A stretch of DNA of 5,923 nt from Deltaproteobacteria bacterium (GTDB lineage: Bacteria > Desulfobacterota > Desulfarculia > Adiutricales > Adiutricaceae), in the NCBI GenBank assembly GCA_031269135.1, contig JAISZP010000013.1:1-5923 (forward strand). Direction: 5' to 3'. Of this stretch, positions 5,579-5,923 are shown piece by piece. Under the pieces are notes generated by a model. That model was not told where the DNA came from. It was given only the letters and a program-made list of their open reading frames with translations, and searched no databases. Position numbers and translations under genes: made by a program. The stretch's first letter is position 1; each line of letters opens with the position of its first letter.

Positions 5579-5589
5579 ATGGGGGATTG

Positions 5590-5641
5590 TCAGATTTGGG
5601 CATTGTTTGATTGGTAATTATCAGATTGGGCATTGCTTGAT
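5590..5641. repeat. Pair of 22/21-bp direct repeats downstream of the MBL gene
   Basis: TCAGATTTGGGCATTGTTTG followed by AT (5590-5611) and TCAGATTGGGCATTGCTTGA followed by T (5621-5641) differ by one missing T and one T/C change, and are separated by 9 bases (TGGTAATTA). They begin 12 bases after the MBL stop codon. No clear terminator is seen here. Confidence 0.65.
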
Positions 5642-5671
5642 CGCCCTGTCGCCGATCGATGGAGCCTCACC

Positions 5672-5845
5672 GATGTTTAAACGTCGATCGTCAAGCGTCG
5701 AAGTTTAGGCGTCAATGTTTAAGCGTCAAGGGCTAGGCGTCGAGGTTTAGGCGACGATGGTCAAGCACAGGCGTTTGAGCAATAATGGTCAAGCATCAAT
5801 GTTTAATAAGCCACAATGTTTAATAAGCCACAAGGTTTAATATAG
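5672..5845. repeat. Tandem array of 14-bp units (consensus RATGTTTARGCGTC) passing into 17-bp units
   Basis: Nine consecutive 14-base units start at 5672, 5686, 5700, 5714, 5728, 5742, 5756, 5770 and 5784. Examples are GATGTTTAAACGTC, GAAGTTTAGGCGTC, AATGTTTAAGCGTC and GAGGTTTAGGCGAC. Two identical 17-base units AATGTTTAATAAGCCAC (5798-5814 and 5815-5831) and a partial one (AAGGTTTAATATAG, from 5832) follow in the same phase. The period of 14 is not a multiple of 3, and no open frame of note crosses it, so it is not a coding repeat. With the direct repeats before it, this accounts for most of the gene-free 5579-5923 stretch. Confidence 0.8.
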
Positions 5846-5891
5846 ATTTAAAGCATTTTTTCAATTGAGTTTTATATTTAAAAAGCCGCCT

Positions 5892-5923
5892 CGCTGAAAA
5901 GAGCAGTTTTTGCTCCTTTAGCG
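5892..5923. terminator. Imperfect hairpin at the right edge, possible terminator
   Basis: CGCT (5892-5895) pairs with AGCG (5920-5923), AAA with TTT, and GAGCA (5901-5905) with TGCTC (5911-5915) around a GTTTT loop. The window ends at the foot of the stem, so any following T-run is not visible. On the minus strand, the stem would be followed by GGCGGC and then TTTTTAAATA, an unconvincing terminator. Confidence 0.4.

Noticed and set aside
5672..5845. CRISPR array
   Set aside because: Units are 14-17 bases, contiguous and degenerate, without unique spacers or cas genes. This is a plain tandem repeat.

Overview
The window looks like an accessory stretch of a Gram-negative, flagellated bacterial chromosome. 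A deltaproteobacterial (Desulfobacterota-like) host is my best guess, from the style of the NAD kinase and of the small rod/hook protein, but nothing here fixes the taxonomy. GC content is uneven. The housekeeping genes and the defence-like left end are GC-rich, while the 3' half of the transposase and the far right end are AT-rich.

Left part (1-1245, all minus strand): the N-terminal 201 residues of a RecF/SMC-like predicted ATPase (COG4637 type) run off the left edge. Just upstream of it lies a decayed open frame. It begins like BrxF, the small P-loop ATPase of type 3 BREX phage defence. It then continues as what looks like the C-terminal end of the large BREX-3 protein (DUF6079/BrxC-like), broken by one in-frame stop and at least three frame changes. 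I read this as the scar of a BREX-3 locus that lost its middle by an internal deletion.

Middle (about 1385-3051): a complete insertion sequence of the ISKra4 type, with 22-bp imperfect terminal inverted repeats (19/22). It has two overlapping ORFs (114 and 406 codons) that a classic A_AAA_AAG -1 slippery heptamer can fuse into a 520-residue transposase. The position where I expect the first catalytic aspartate is glycine, so this copy may be inactive. To its right lies a noncoding stretch with two tandem 41-bp repeats.

Right part (3324-5578): a short flagellar rod/hook-family protein (plus strand) converges on NAD kinase nadK (minus strand), with an intrinsic terminator between them. nadK is divergent from a metallo-beta-lactamase-fold hydrolase (plus strand).

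Right end (5579-5923): no gene, but a striking repeat region. It holds a 22/21-bp direct repeat, then about nine 14-bp head-to-tail units with consensus RATGTTTARGCGTC passing into 17-bp units, and a hairpin at the very edge.

The best candidates for something unusual are the brxF::brxC-like fusion remnant, the frameshifting but probably catalytically dead transposase, and the 14-bp array. I see no intact undescribed multi-gene system in this window.
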